Below are positions 26,093 to 34,319 of a DNA stretch of 64,000 bases, one piece after another; the stretch's first letter is position 1; every line of letters begins with the position of its first letter. The translations under genes and the position numbers were made by a program. Origin of the DNA: Pseudomonas sp. TH41 (lineage in GTDB: Bacteria; Pseudomonadota; Gammaproteobacteria; Pseudomonadales; Pseudomonadaceae); NCBI RefSeq assembly GCF_016650695.1, contig NZ_JAEKFH010000003.1:2438001-2502000 (forward strand). The letters run 5' to 3'. A model generated the notes under the pieces. It did no database searches, was not told the origin of the DNA, and worked only from the letters and a program-made list of their open reading frames with translations.

Positions 26093-27816
26093 TGAGCGCG
26101 AACATCGCGCTGCCGATACCGCACAAGCAGGTTCGGCAGACCTCCCGTGCCGAGATCGGCGACCGGGTGTTCGTCGTTGGCGGCAAAGTCCTGTTACTGG
26201 TGTTGCTCGGCGTCGCCGTGTTGATGCCGTTGTTGGCAATTTTCTGGCGCGGCTTCAGCTCGGAAGCCGGGCAGGGCGGTGGTCTGGTCGCTGCCCGCGA
26301 ACTAGTGACCAGTGCAAACTTCCACTGGCTGCTGGGCAATAGTTTGAAAGTGTCCCTGAGCGTGGCGGCGATTGTCGTACCGCTGGCCTACCTGTTTGCC
26401 TACGCGCTGCAACGCACGTTGATTCCGGGCAAAGGATTTTGGCGTGGGCTGTCGCTGTTGCCGCTGATGGCGCCGTCCATGCTGCCGGGGATTGCATTGG
26501 TTTATCTGTTCGGCAATCAGGGCCTGTTGCGTGGTTTGCTTTCGGACAATATCTACGGCTTCTGGGGCATTGTGCTGGGTGAGGTCATCTACACCTTCCC
26601 ACACGCCTTGATGATTCTGCTGTCGGCGCTGTCCCTGGCCGATGCGCGACTGTTCGATGCCGCTTCCAGCATGGGCGCCAGTCCGGCCAAAGCCTTCCGC
26701 AGCATCACCTGGCCGGCGACGCGTCAGGCAGTGTTCGCCGCGTTCTGCCTGGTGTTCACTCTGACCATCACCGATTTCGGTGTGCCCGTAGTGGTCGGTG
26801 GCGACTATCAAGTGTTGGCGCTGGAAGCCTACAAAGCCGTGGTCGGTCAGCAACAATTCGGTCGCGGAGCCTTGATCGGCATGGTCCTGCTGCTGCCAGC
26901 GCTGTTCAGCTTCGGTGTCGATGCGTGGTTGCGTCGGCGGCACGGCGACTCCATGAGTGGTCGGGCGCAAGTCTTCAAGCCAACACCGTCGAAACGACGG
27001 GACCGTTGCTACCTGGCGATTGTGCTGCTGATCTGCGCCGCGCTGCTGTTGGTATTCGGCATGGCGGTGTTCTCGTCGCTGGTGAAATTCTGGCCGTACA
27101 ACCTGTCGCTGTCCCTCAACCATTACCAGTTCAACGACACGGCGGGTGGCGGCTGGCTGGCCTACGGCAATAGCGTGAAAATGGCGTTGTGCACGGCGCT
27201 GATCGGCAGCGTGCTGATCTTCACCGGCGCCTACCTGATGGAAAAAACCAAGGGCCAGCGCGGACTGAATCTGACGCTGCGCATGCTCAGTTTCGTACCG
27301 ATGGCGGTGCCGGGTCTAGTGCTGGGGTTGGGTTATGTCTTCTTCTTCAACCTCAACGGCAACCCGCTGCATGTGCTCTACGGGACTATGACCCTGCTGG
27401 TGGTCTGCACCATTGCGCACTATTTGACCACCGCACAAATGACCGCCACCACCGCGCTGCGCCAGCTCGACGCCGAATTCGAAGCCGCCGCGTTGTCGCT
27501 CAAGGCGCCGCTGTATCGCCACTACTTGCGCGTCACCGTGCCGATTTGCCTGCCGGCGCTGCTGGACATCGTGCGCTACCTGTTCGTCTCGGCCATGACC
27601 ACGGTCTCGGCAGCCATCTTCCTCTACAGCCCCGACACCATCCTCGCGGCCGTGGCGGTGCTGAACATGGACGACGCCGGCAACGTCGGCGGCGCGGCGG
27701 CGATGTCGACCCTGATTCTATTCACCTCGGCGGGCGTGTCCCTGCTGCTGGCCTGGGCTTCGCGCGGTTTGCTGCGCCGCTCCCAGGCCTGGCGGCAGAC
27801 CGCGCCCGGTCATTGA
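26092..27816 (+). CDS. aepW: Aminoethylphosphonate-type ABC transporter, fused permease
   Basis: A 574-residue inner-membrane protein containing two complete BinF permease units in tandem. Each has about six helices and a coupling motif: DAASSMGASPAKAFRSITWP in the first half and the EAAALSLKAP segment in the second. The fused architecture is that of PhnU2/AepW and FbpB-type importers. The start overlaps the ATPase stop by one base, so the two are translationally coupled. Confidence 0.87.
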   Translation: MSANIALPIPHKQVRQTSRAEIGDRVFVVGGKVLLLVLLGVAVLMPLLAIFWRGFSSEAGQGGGLVAARELVTSANFHWLLGNSLKVSLSVAAIVVPLAYLFAYALQRTLIPGKGFWRGLSLLPLMAPSMLPGIALVYLFGNQGLLRGLLSDNIYGFWGIVLGEVIYTFPHALMILLSALSLADARLFDAASSMGASPAKAFRSITWPATRQAVFAAFCLVFTLTITDFGVPVVVGGDYQVLALEAYKAVVGQQQFGRGALIGMVLLLPALFSFGVDAWLRRRHGDSMSGRAQVFKPTPSKRRDRCYLAIVLLICAALLLVFGMAVFSSLVKFWPYNLSLSLNHYQFNDTAGGGWLAYGNSVKMALCTALIGSVLIFTGAYLMEKTKGQRGLNLTLRMLSFVPMAVPGLVLGLGYVFFFNLNGNPLHVLYGTMTLLVVCTIAHYLTTAQMTATTALRQLDAEFEAAALSLKAPLYRHYLRVTVPICLPALLDIVRYLFVSAMTTVSAAIFLYSPDTILAAVAVLNMDDAGNVGGAAAMSTLILFTSAGVSLLLAWASRGLLRRSQAWRQTAPGH

Positions 27817-27865
27817 TTCGCTGCTCCTCAACCCCCAAAGCCCTCAACTCAAACAGGAAAAGATC

Positions 27866-28891
27866 ATGTTCAAGCCCCTGGCCCTCGCCGCTGCTGTCCT
27901 CACCGCTTTCAGCCTGAACGCCTTCGCGGCGAAAACCGAGTTGACGGTGTACACCGCCCTCGAAGCCGAACAACTGACTGCCTATAAGGCCGCCTTCGAA
28001 AAGGCCAACCCGGACGTCGAGATCAAATGGGTACGTGACTCCACCGGCATCATCACCGCCAAACTGCTGGCCGAAAAAGCCCGCCCGCAGGCTGACGCAG
28101 TCTGGGGCCTAGCCGCTTCGAGCCTGGCGATCCTCGACCAGCAAGGCATGCTGCAAAGCTATGCGCCACAAGACCTGGGCAAGATCGGCGGCAACTACCG
28201 CGACGCCGCCAACCCACCTGCCTGGGTCGGCATGGACGTCTGGGCCGCGACCATTTGCTTCAACACCGTCGAAGCCGAAAAGCAGGGTTTGAGCAAACCC
28301 GTGAGCTGGCAAGACCTGACCAAGCCTGAGTACAAAGGCAAGATCGTCATGCCCAACCCTGCCTCGTCCGGCACCGGTTTTCTCGACGTCAGCGCCTGGC
28401 TGCAAACCTTCGGCGAGAAGCAAGGCTGGCAGTACATGGACGACCTGCACCAGAACATCGGCCAATACGTTCACTCCGGTTCCAAGCCTTGCAAATTGGC
28501 CGCAGCGGGCGAATTCCCGATCGGTATTTCCTTTGAGTACCCGGCTGTTCAGCTGAAGCGTCAGGGTGCGCCGCTGGACATCATCCTGCCGAAAGAAGGC
28601 CTGGGTTGGGAAATCGAAGCGACGGCTGTGATCAAGGGCACACCGCATGAAGACGCGGCGAAGAAACTGGCAGACTTCTCGGCCAGTCCGGCGGCGATGG
28701 AGTTGTACAAAGAGAACTTCGCCGTCCTTGCTCAGCCAGGTATCGCCAAGCCACAGACTGAATTGCCAGCCGATTATGAGCAGCGTTTGATCAAGAACGA
28801 CTTTGCCTGGGCGTCGAAGAATCGCGATGAAATCCTGACTGAATGGCGCAAGCGCTATGACGGCAAGTCCGAGAAAGTGGTTGCCAAGTAA
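27866..28891 (+). CDS. aepX: Aminoethylphosphonate-type ABC transporter, periplasmic binding protein
   Basis: A 341-residue binding protein with signal peptide PLALAAAVLTAFSLNAFA, then AKTELTVYTALEAEQLTAYK, typical of class-D binding proteins for iron, spermidine, thiamine and phosphonates. Conserved text includes WVRDSTGIITAKLLAE and NPASSGTGFLDVSAW. It lies 49 bp behind the permease. The phosphonate assignment rests on overall similarity and on the downstream phosphonate-linked genes. Confidence 0.85.
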   Translation: MFKPLALAAAVLTAFSLNAFAAKTELTVYTALEAEQLTAYKAAFEKANPDVEIKWVRDSTGIITAKLLAEKARPQADAVWGLAASSLAILDQQGMLQSYAPQDLGKIGGNYRDAANPPAWVGMDVWAATICFNTVEAEKQGLSKPVSWQDLTKPEYKGKIVMPNPASSGTGFLDVSAWLQTFGEKQGWQYMDDLHQNIGQYVHSGSKPCKLAAAGEFPIGISFEYPAVQLKRQGAPLDIILPKEGLGWEIEATAVIKGTPHEDAAKKLADFSASPAAMELYKENFAVLAQPGIAKPQTELPADYEQRLIKNDFAWASKNRDEILTEWRKRYDGKSEKVVAK

Positions 28892-28904
28892 ACAATGCAC
28901 AACC

Positions 28905-29037
28905 TGTGGCGAGGGGATTTATCTCCGTTGGGCTGCGAAGCGGCCCCAAAATCTGCAACCGAGGTGTACCAGGTACACCGAAGGCAACGGTTTTACGACT
29001 GCTTCGCAGCCGAACGGGGATAAATCCCCTCGCCACG
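28905..29037. repeat. Inverted repeat, family C (GTGGCGAGGGGATTTATC)
   Basis: TGTGGCGAGGGGATTTATCT and, 130 bp on, GGATAAATCCCCTCGCCAC. Inner arms GGCTGCGAAGCGG and CTGCTTCGCAGCC also pair, and GTGTACCAGGTACACC sits at the centre. It is a third repeat family, seen once here, placed inside the phosphonate cluster. Confidence 0.85.
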
Positions 29038-29056
29038 GAACTCAGGACATCACTTA

Positions 29057-30190
29057 ATGACACACCCCAACGACATGCTGATCGTAGGCGCCGGCATCCT
29101 CGGCCTGTCCCACGCCTACGCCGCCGCCAGACGCGGCCTCAAAGTCACCGTTTTCGAACGCAGCGAAACCCCCTTGGGTGCCTCGGTGCGCAACTTCGGC
29201 CAAGCCCTCGTCACCGGCCAGCCACCGGGGCCGATGCTCGAACTGGCCAAGGCCTCCCGCGACATCTGGGGGCAATGGGCACAACTGGCCGGCTTGAAAA
29301 TCAAGCGCAACGGCTCGTACCTGTTCGCCCGCACCGAAGCCGAAGAACACCTGCTGGAAGCGTTCTGCGCCGGCCGCGCCGTGGAGTACGGTTATCGCGT
29401 CGACCTGCTGCGCGGTGCTGCCTTGCGCGATCTTTACGGTGGCCAGTTCAGCCATCACCGCGCCGCGTTGCACGGCATGGACGATCAGCAACTGTATTCG
29501 CGCGAAGCGATTCCGGCATTGATCGATTACCTGCGCCGCGAACTGAACGTGGCGTTTCACTTCTCCACCCTGGTGCGGGACATCGAACCGGGCCGCTTGC
29601 ACAGCACGGCCGGAACCTTCAGCGCCGAGCAGATCATTGTCTGCTCCGGTCACGACTATCAGACCTTGCTGGCCGAGCCGATCGCCGAGCTCGAGCCACA
29701 AATCTGCCGCCTGCAAATGCTCCGCGCCCGACCGCAGATCAACCTCAACCTGCAACACGCGTTGCTCACCGGTTTGAGTTGCGTGCACTACGGCGCGTTT
29801 GCCGATCTGCCGGAAGCGGCGGCGGTACAGGCGCACATCCTGAGAGAGCAGCCGCATCTGCATGAAAACGGCATTCACCTGCTGATCAGCCCGACGCCTT
29901 ACGGCGAGTTGATCATCGGCGATTCCCACCATTACGGCAGTGATCCGTCGCCGTTCAATGCCGAGCAGGTAGACGACTGGATGCTTGAGTTGGCCGAGCA
30001 AACCTTGGGTTGCAAGGTGCAAGTGGTCGAACGCTGGCAGGGCGTCTATGGTTCACGGGGCCCGGGGCCATTCTCGTTTTTACGCCCGATGCCGGGTGTG
30101 AGCGTGGCGTTGATGCACACCGGCGTCGGCATGAGCGTCGGGCCGGCGATGGCCGAACGCAACGTTGCGACTGTATTGGGAGCGCTGTGA
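29057..30190 (+). CDS. Phosphonate-associated FAD-dependent oxidoreductase (TIGR03364 type)
   Basis: A 377-residue DAO-family flavoenzyme. The FAD motif VGAGILGLSHAYAAARRG is at residues 10-27, with the usual acidic ribose ligand in FERSE. The C-terminus has FAD-domain text GPGPFSFLRPMPG and MHTGVGMSVGPAMAE. The family is known from phosphonate operons and is proposed to oxidise the C-N bond of aminophosphonates such as AEP or N-alkyl or hydroxylated forms. The stop overlaps the HD oxygenase start (TGATG), so the two products are coupled. Confidence 0.87.
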   Translation: MTHPNDMLIVGAGILGLSHAYAAARRGLKVTVFERSETPLGASVRNFGQALVTGQPPGPMLELAKASRDIWGQWAQLAGLKIKRNGSYLFARTEAEEHLLEAFCAGRAVEYGYRVDLLRGAALRDLYGGQFSHHRAALHGMDDQQLYSREAIPALIDYLRRELNVAFHFSTLVRDIEPGRLHSTAGTFSAEQIIVCSGHDYQTLLAEPIAELEPQICRLQMLRARPQINLNLQHALLTGLSCVHYGAFADLPEAAAVQAHILREQPHLHENGIHLLISPTPYGELIIGDSHHYGSDPSPFNAEQVDDWMLELAEQTLGCKVQVVERWQGVYGSRGPGPFSFLRPMPGVSVALMHTGVGMSVGPAMAERNVATVLGAL

Positions 30191-30747
30191 TGGACCGCCA
30201 TACGCAAGTGATCGCCGAGGTGTTCGGTTTGTACGAACGCTTTGGCGACAGCGATTACATCGGTGAACCGGTGTCGCAGATCGAGCACATGTCCCAGGCC
30301 GCGCAACTGGCGATGGCCGAAGGCTTCGATGACGAAGCGATACTGGCCGCGTTCTTCCACGACATCGGGCACATCTGCGTCGAAAGCGCCGAGAACATGG
30401 GCGGCTTCGGTGTGGTCAGCCATGAACGACTGGGTGCGGATTACTTGCGTCGTGCAGGTTTCAGCGAGCGCATGGCGCGGTTGGTGGAATACCACGTTCA
30501 GGCCAAGCGTTATCTGACGTTAAAAGAGCCTGGGTACTACGAGCGCCTAAGCGAAGCCAGCCGTCGCACGCTGGAATATCAGGGTGGCGTGATGACCGCT
30601 GAAGAGGCAAACGTGTTTGAGCAGGACCCGTTGTGTGCGGTCAGTTTGCGGATGCGGCAGTGGGATGAGTTGGCCAAGGAGATGGGGGTGCCGGTGATTG
30701 ATCTGGCGGTGTTGAAGGAAAAGGCATTGCGCCTGCTGGTGGCTTAG
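30190..30747 (+). CDS. PhnZ-type HD-domain phosphonate oxygenase
   Basis: A 185-residue HD protein of the phosphonate-operon family. The PhnZ di-iron ligands can be mapped: H33, H57, D58, H78, H102 and D159. Substrate-contact residues Y23 and E26 (in YIGE), Q30 and K106 are also present. PhnZ cleaves (R)-2-amino-1-hydroxyethylphosphonate to glycine and phosphate using O2. The frame starts at the ATG overlapping the FAD gene stop. No phnY hydroxylase gene is nearby, so the substrate may be imported or made by the FAD partner. Confidence 0.88.
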   Translation: MDRHTQVIAEVFGLYERFGDSDYIGEPVSQIEHMSQAAQLAMAEGFDDEAILAAFFHDIGHICVESAENMGGFGVVSHERLGADYLRRAGFSERMARLVEYHVQAKRYLTLKEPGYYERLSEASRRTLEYQGGVMTAEEANVFEQDPLCAVSLRMRQWDELAKEMGVPVIDLAVLKEKALRLLVA

Positions 30748-30768
30748 GACAGTAAGACTGAGGTGTGG

Positions 30769-30849
30769 CCTTCGCGAGCAAGCCCGCTCCCACATTGGAC
30801 TTATGATCAATGCAAATCCCCTGTGGGAGCGGGCTTGCTCGCGAAGAGG
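30769..30849. repeat. REPIN, family A (GGGAGCGGGC subtype)
   Basis: CCTTCGCGAGCAAGCCCGCT and inverse TGTGGGAGCGGGCTTGCTCG between the convergent HD oxygenase and GTPase genes. It marks the right edge of the accessory stretch. Confidence 0.9.
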
Positions 30850-30877
30850 CCCGCCTGAACAACACATCACTCAATGC

Positions 30878-32254
30878 TTACAACTGCTGCGCCAACACCT
30901 CAACCTGCTCCTGCCGCTCCGCCTGATTCAACTTCGATCGCGGATTCAGCGACGACCACTGCGGATAAGCCCGAGCCTTGTTCAGGGCCTCGGGAAGTTT
31001 GCCTTCGCGCCAGCTCTTGTCCTGAGGCGTGGCCACTTGAACGCTCTCCATCGCCGCATGCCCGCGAGCATTCAGCGCCTGCACCAGCTGCCGCTGACGC
31101 AACGCCAACAACCTCAACACGCTGTCATCAACCGTCAGTTCCCGTTGCCCTTTGATCTTGCCCATCAATCGGCTGCCATAACTGCGCACGGTTTGCAGGG
31201 CGCCGCCGGCAATTGCACCGGCCAGTGCGGCGGCGCCGAGGGTCAGGCCGCCCACCAGCAAATCAACCCCGGCCCCGGCTGCCGCGCCGGCCGCAATGCC
31301 GCCGCCGACCCGCACGCCGAGTTGTTTGAGGGTTTGCGGGTTGAACAGGTCATCGCCCCAGCGGCCATCGAGCAACGGCAGATCACTGGCCGCCGCATCT
31401 TGCGGGCGGAAGGCGTAGAGCTTGAGTAACGCTTCGACGCACCGTTGTTCACGTTGTCGAACCGCTTTGCGCAGTTCGCTGATGGCTTGCTGCTCTTCCT
31501 CGGCGTTGCTGGCCACGCTACGCCGACACGCCGCGCAATCGATCAACAACTCGGCAATCAGCCGGGATGCACTCTGCTGACGAGCGAGGCGTTGAGCCTG
31601 CTGATCGGCGATCAAACGCTCAAGCGGTTCTCTGGCGTTTTCCAGCAACAGCGCGAGGCTCTCATAGAGTCGACGTTCGCCATCCTCCGGCGGCGCGACG
31701 CTGTCGAAACGCACCAGGGCATGCAAGCCAAGGCGCGCCAGCGCTTCACGCCATTGCGGTTCACGATGGTTCGCGCTGCTGACAAAATTCAGCACCGGCA
31801 ACAGCGGTTTGCCACAGCTGGCCAGCACTTCCAGTTCGTCACGGTACTTGGCCAGCACCGGCTCGCGAGCGTCGATCACGTAGAGGCCGGCGTCCGAGTT
31901 CAACAGTTGGCGCAGCACCTTGGCTTCCTGTTCGAAACGTTGCCGCGCTTCGCTGCCCTCAAGGAAACGCGCCAGCCGCGCAGGGCCGTCGAGACGTTCG
32001 CCTGGGCGCTCCAGGCGTTCGAGGTAGTCGAGCAGGGCGATGGCGTCTTCCAGACCCGGGGTGTCGAACAGGTCGAGCAACGGCTCACCGTCCACCGACA
32101 ACCGCGCGCCTTCGACGTGGCGGGTAGTGCTCGGTCGATGGGAGACTTCACCGAAACCGACGTCACGGGTCAAGGTACGCAGCAACGACGTTTTACCGAC
32201 GTTGGTGTGGCCGACCACGGCGAGCTTCAACGGTGGTTTGCGCGGATTAGTCAT
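30878..32254 (-). CDS. GTPase with DUF3482 domain
   Basis: A 458-residue protein with an N-terminal G domain: G1 GHTNVGKTSLL (residues 15-25), a Thr-rich switch I (RPSTTRHVEG) and G3 DTPGLED. The C-terminal DUF3482 region has a Gly/Ala zipper (VGGGIAAGAAAGAGVDLLVG and the text after it) that may insert into or bridge membranes. No function is established. It overlaps the DUF2868 gene upstream by 8 bp, indicating one operon and probably one complex. Confidence 0.87.
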   Translation of the reverse strand: MTNPRKPPLKLAVVGHTNVGKTSLLRTLTRDVGFGEVSHRPSTTRHVEGARLSVDGEPLLDLFDTPGLEDAIALLDYLERLERPGERLDGPARLARFLEGSEARQRFEQEAKVLRQLLNSDAGLYVIDAREPVLAKYRDELEVLASCGKPLLPVLNFVSSANHREPQWREALARLGLHALVRFDSVAPPEDGERRLYESLALLLENAREPLERLIADQQAQRLARQQSASRLIAELLIDCAACRRSVASNAEEEQQAISELRKAVRQREQRCVEALLKLYAFRPQDAAASDLPLLDGRWGDDLFNPQTLKQLGVRVGGGIAAGAAAGAGVDLLVGGLTLGAAALAGAIAGGALQTVRSYGSRLMGKIKGQRELTVDDSVLRLLALRQRQLVQALNARGHAAMESVQVATPQDKSWREGKLPEALNKARAYPQWSSLNPRSKLNQAERQEQVEVLAQQL

Positions 32255-33617
32255 GCCCGGTCTCCAGCCAGTTCATCGGCGCGCAATCGGCAAAGGGCAG
32301 TTCAAGCTGTTGCAGTGCGACGTGCCAATCGCCCAAACGCTCCGCGTCCAGCGCTTCACCTGGCGGTGCTTGCAGCAACCAGATGCGGGTGGCGCTGGCG
32401 TTGCGAGCCAGTTCGGCAATCAGCGCCAGACTGCCGCGATCCGGCGAACGACGTGGATCGCACGCGATGGCTAACCGGGCCGGAGGGAAACGACTGAGTT
32501 GCTCAAGGAGCTTGTGCCGGGATTCGCGACTGTCGAGGATGCCGGCGTTGTTCACGTTTTGCGGCAGGGCTGGTGGCCACGGGCGTTGCTCGTCCAGCTC
32601 GATGGCGACCACCAATGCGCCATTGCTTTGCAACTCGCTGACGCCGCTTTCGACGGTATGAAGCTGCTCTGGCGCCGCATCGCTGATGCCCAGGCGTTCG
32701 CTGGTGGGCATTAACCGTTCGCGCAGTTGCGCATAACCGGGCAGGTTCAGGTCCAGGCGCAAAGCCGCTTGACCGGAGCTCCAGCGCCAGCGGCAGAACA
32801 GGGCCAGCAGCAGGCGCGGCAAAACGCCGTAAACCACCAACACACCGACCAGCCATGTGGCCCAGGCCTGGCGTGCGCTTTCGATATTCAGCGCGGCGTC
32901 GCCACTGGCGCGGATCATCTCGACCGTCGGAACGTTGAAGCCCAGCAAGGCGGGCAGAGCGCCGAGGGCTTGGGTCATGGTCACAAAGGTGTCAGCGCTG
33001 AGGAGGGTGGTTTCCCAGACGAAACCGTAACGCCGGGTCGCCATCAACGTCAGCAGAATCACCAGGGCGCTGAGCATTGCCAGCAACCACAGACTGTTGA
33101 CCAGCACGCCGATCGCCCAGCGATTGAGTTTCTGTCGTTGCAATAACAGCAGCAGGGCCGGCGCCAGTTGCGCAGCTTTGGCATCGCGGGCGAATTTTTC
33201 GCTGAGCCACAGCCACAGGCGACCCAGCGTTGCACCATGGTCGCCGGCCAACACCAGGCCCAGCGCCCAGCTGAGCAACAGCATCAGGTTCAACCCCAGC
33301 AGACTGCCCAAGGCCCAGAACACATTGACTGGCGTTTGTCCGTCGCTCAACGCGGCGAACGCCAGGCCTGCGCCACTGACCAGGGCCAGCACTGCCAACA
33401 CCAGCAGCGCCAGTCGCGCACCTTGCAGCCAGTGGGTGAGGGCGGAGGTCAGCCCATCGCGTTCGGCCAGCCATAGGGCGCGGCGTTGAATCCGTGTCGG
33501 CAAGTCGCCGCCCGCACTGCGAGCCAGTCGGTTGGCTTCAAGATCATCCAGCGGGCCGGCGTGTTCTTCGCGCAGGCGAATGGTTTCCGTCAGCCAGAGG
33601 TTATTCAGTTCAGTCAC
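32247..33617 (-). CDS. DUF2868 membrane protein
   Basis: A 456-residue protein with about four hydrophobic segments in the first half (starting near residues 70, 100, 165 and 255) and a soluble C-terminal half with VVAIELDEQRPWPPALP and LAIACDPRRSPDRG. It starts at a GTG (33617). It overlaps the GTPase start by 8 bp. The pair looks like a membrane platform plus a GTPase. Function unknown. Confidence 0.85.
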   Translation of the reverse strand: MTELNNLWLTETIRLREEHAGPLDDLEANRLARSAGGDLPTRIQRRALWLAERDGLTSALTHWLQGARLALLVLAVLALVSGAGLAFAALSDGQTPVNVFWALGSLLGLNLMLLLSWALGLVLAGDHGATLGRLWLWLSEKFARDAKAAQLAPALLLLLQRQKLNRWAIGVLVNSLWLLAMLSALVILLTLMATRRYGFVWETTLLSADTFVTMTQALGALPALLGFNVPTVEMIRASGDAALNIESARQAWATWLVGVLVVYGVLPRLLLALFCRWRWSSGQAALRLDLNLPGYAQLRERLMPTSERLGISDAAPEQLHTVESGVSELQSNGALVVAIELDEQRPWPPALPQNVNNAGILDSRESRHKLLEQLSRFPPARLAIACDPRRSPDRGSLALIAELARNASATRIWLLQAPPGEALDAERLGDWHVALQQLELPFADCAPMNWLETGHD

Positions 33618-33702
33618 GCGGCATCCCGTCGCTTAATTGAACGGTGAGCATAACCGCTGTGGCGCTTATCGGGGTACGGATGGCTCTGGTATCCTCGCCG
33701 GC

Positions 33703-34215
33703 ATGACTAAATCACTCCCCCTCAGCCTGATCGCAGCCCTCGGTGAAAACCGCGTGATCGGCGTCGACAACAGCATGCCCTGGCACTTGCCGGGGGACTT
33801 CAAATACTTCAAGGCCACCACCCTCGGCAAGCCCATCATCATGGGTCGCAAGACCTGGGATTCCCTCGGTCGTCCACTGCCGGGCCGGTTGAACATCGTG
33901 GTCAGCCGTCAGACGGACCTGGTGCTGGAAGGCGCGGAGGTTTATCCGTCGCTGGAAGCCGCGGTGATTCGGGCACAGGAATGGGCGCTGGAGCAGGGCG
34001 TCAATGAGGTGATGCTGATTGGTGGCGCGCAACTGTATGCACAGGGAATGGCGCAGGCGGATCGGTTGTATTTGACGCGCGTGGCGTTGAGCCCGGAAGG
34101 GGATGCGTGGTTTCCGGCGTTTGATGTGAACCAGTGGAAATTAGTGTCGAATGTGCCGAATCCGGCAGAAGGCGACAAGCCGGCGTACAACTTTGAGGTT
34201 TGGGAAAAAGCTTAA
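33703..34215 (+). CDS. folA: Dihydrofolate reductase
   Basis: A 170-residue NADPH-dependent reductase regenerating tetrahydrofolate for thymidylate and purine synthesis. Typical residues are SLIAALGENRVIGVDNSMPW, the catalytic acidic residue region HLPGDFKYFK, MGRKTWDSLGRPLPGR and MLIGGAQLYAQ. It starts at ATG 33703 (MTKSLPLSLIA). It is divergent from the DUF2868 gene. A REPIN separates it from the symporter. Confidence 0.97.
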   Translation: MTKSLPLSLIAALGENRVIGVDNSMPWHLPGDFKYFKATTLGKPIIMGRKTWDSLGRPLPGRLNIVVSRQTDLVLEGAEVYPSLEAAVIRAQEWALEQGVNEVMLIGGAQLYAQGMAQADRLYLTRVALSPEGDAWFPAFDVNQWKLVSNVPNPAEGDKPAYNFEVWEKA

Positions 34216-34218
34216 AAG

Positions 34219-34295
34219 CTTCGCGAGCAAGCCCGCTCCCACATTTGATTTGTGAACGACACCGATCAAGTGTGGGAGCGGGCTTGCTCGCGAAG
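34219..34295. repeat. REPIN, family A (GGGAGCGGGC subtype)
   Basis: TTCGCGAGCAAGCCCGCTCC and its inverse, between convergent folA and the cystine symporter gene. It begins four bases after the folA stop. Confidence 0.9.
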
Positions 34296-34319
34296 AGTCC
34301 CGCTCAGTCGCTGAAAGCG

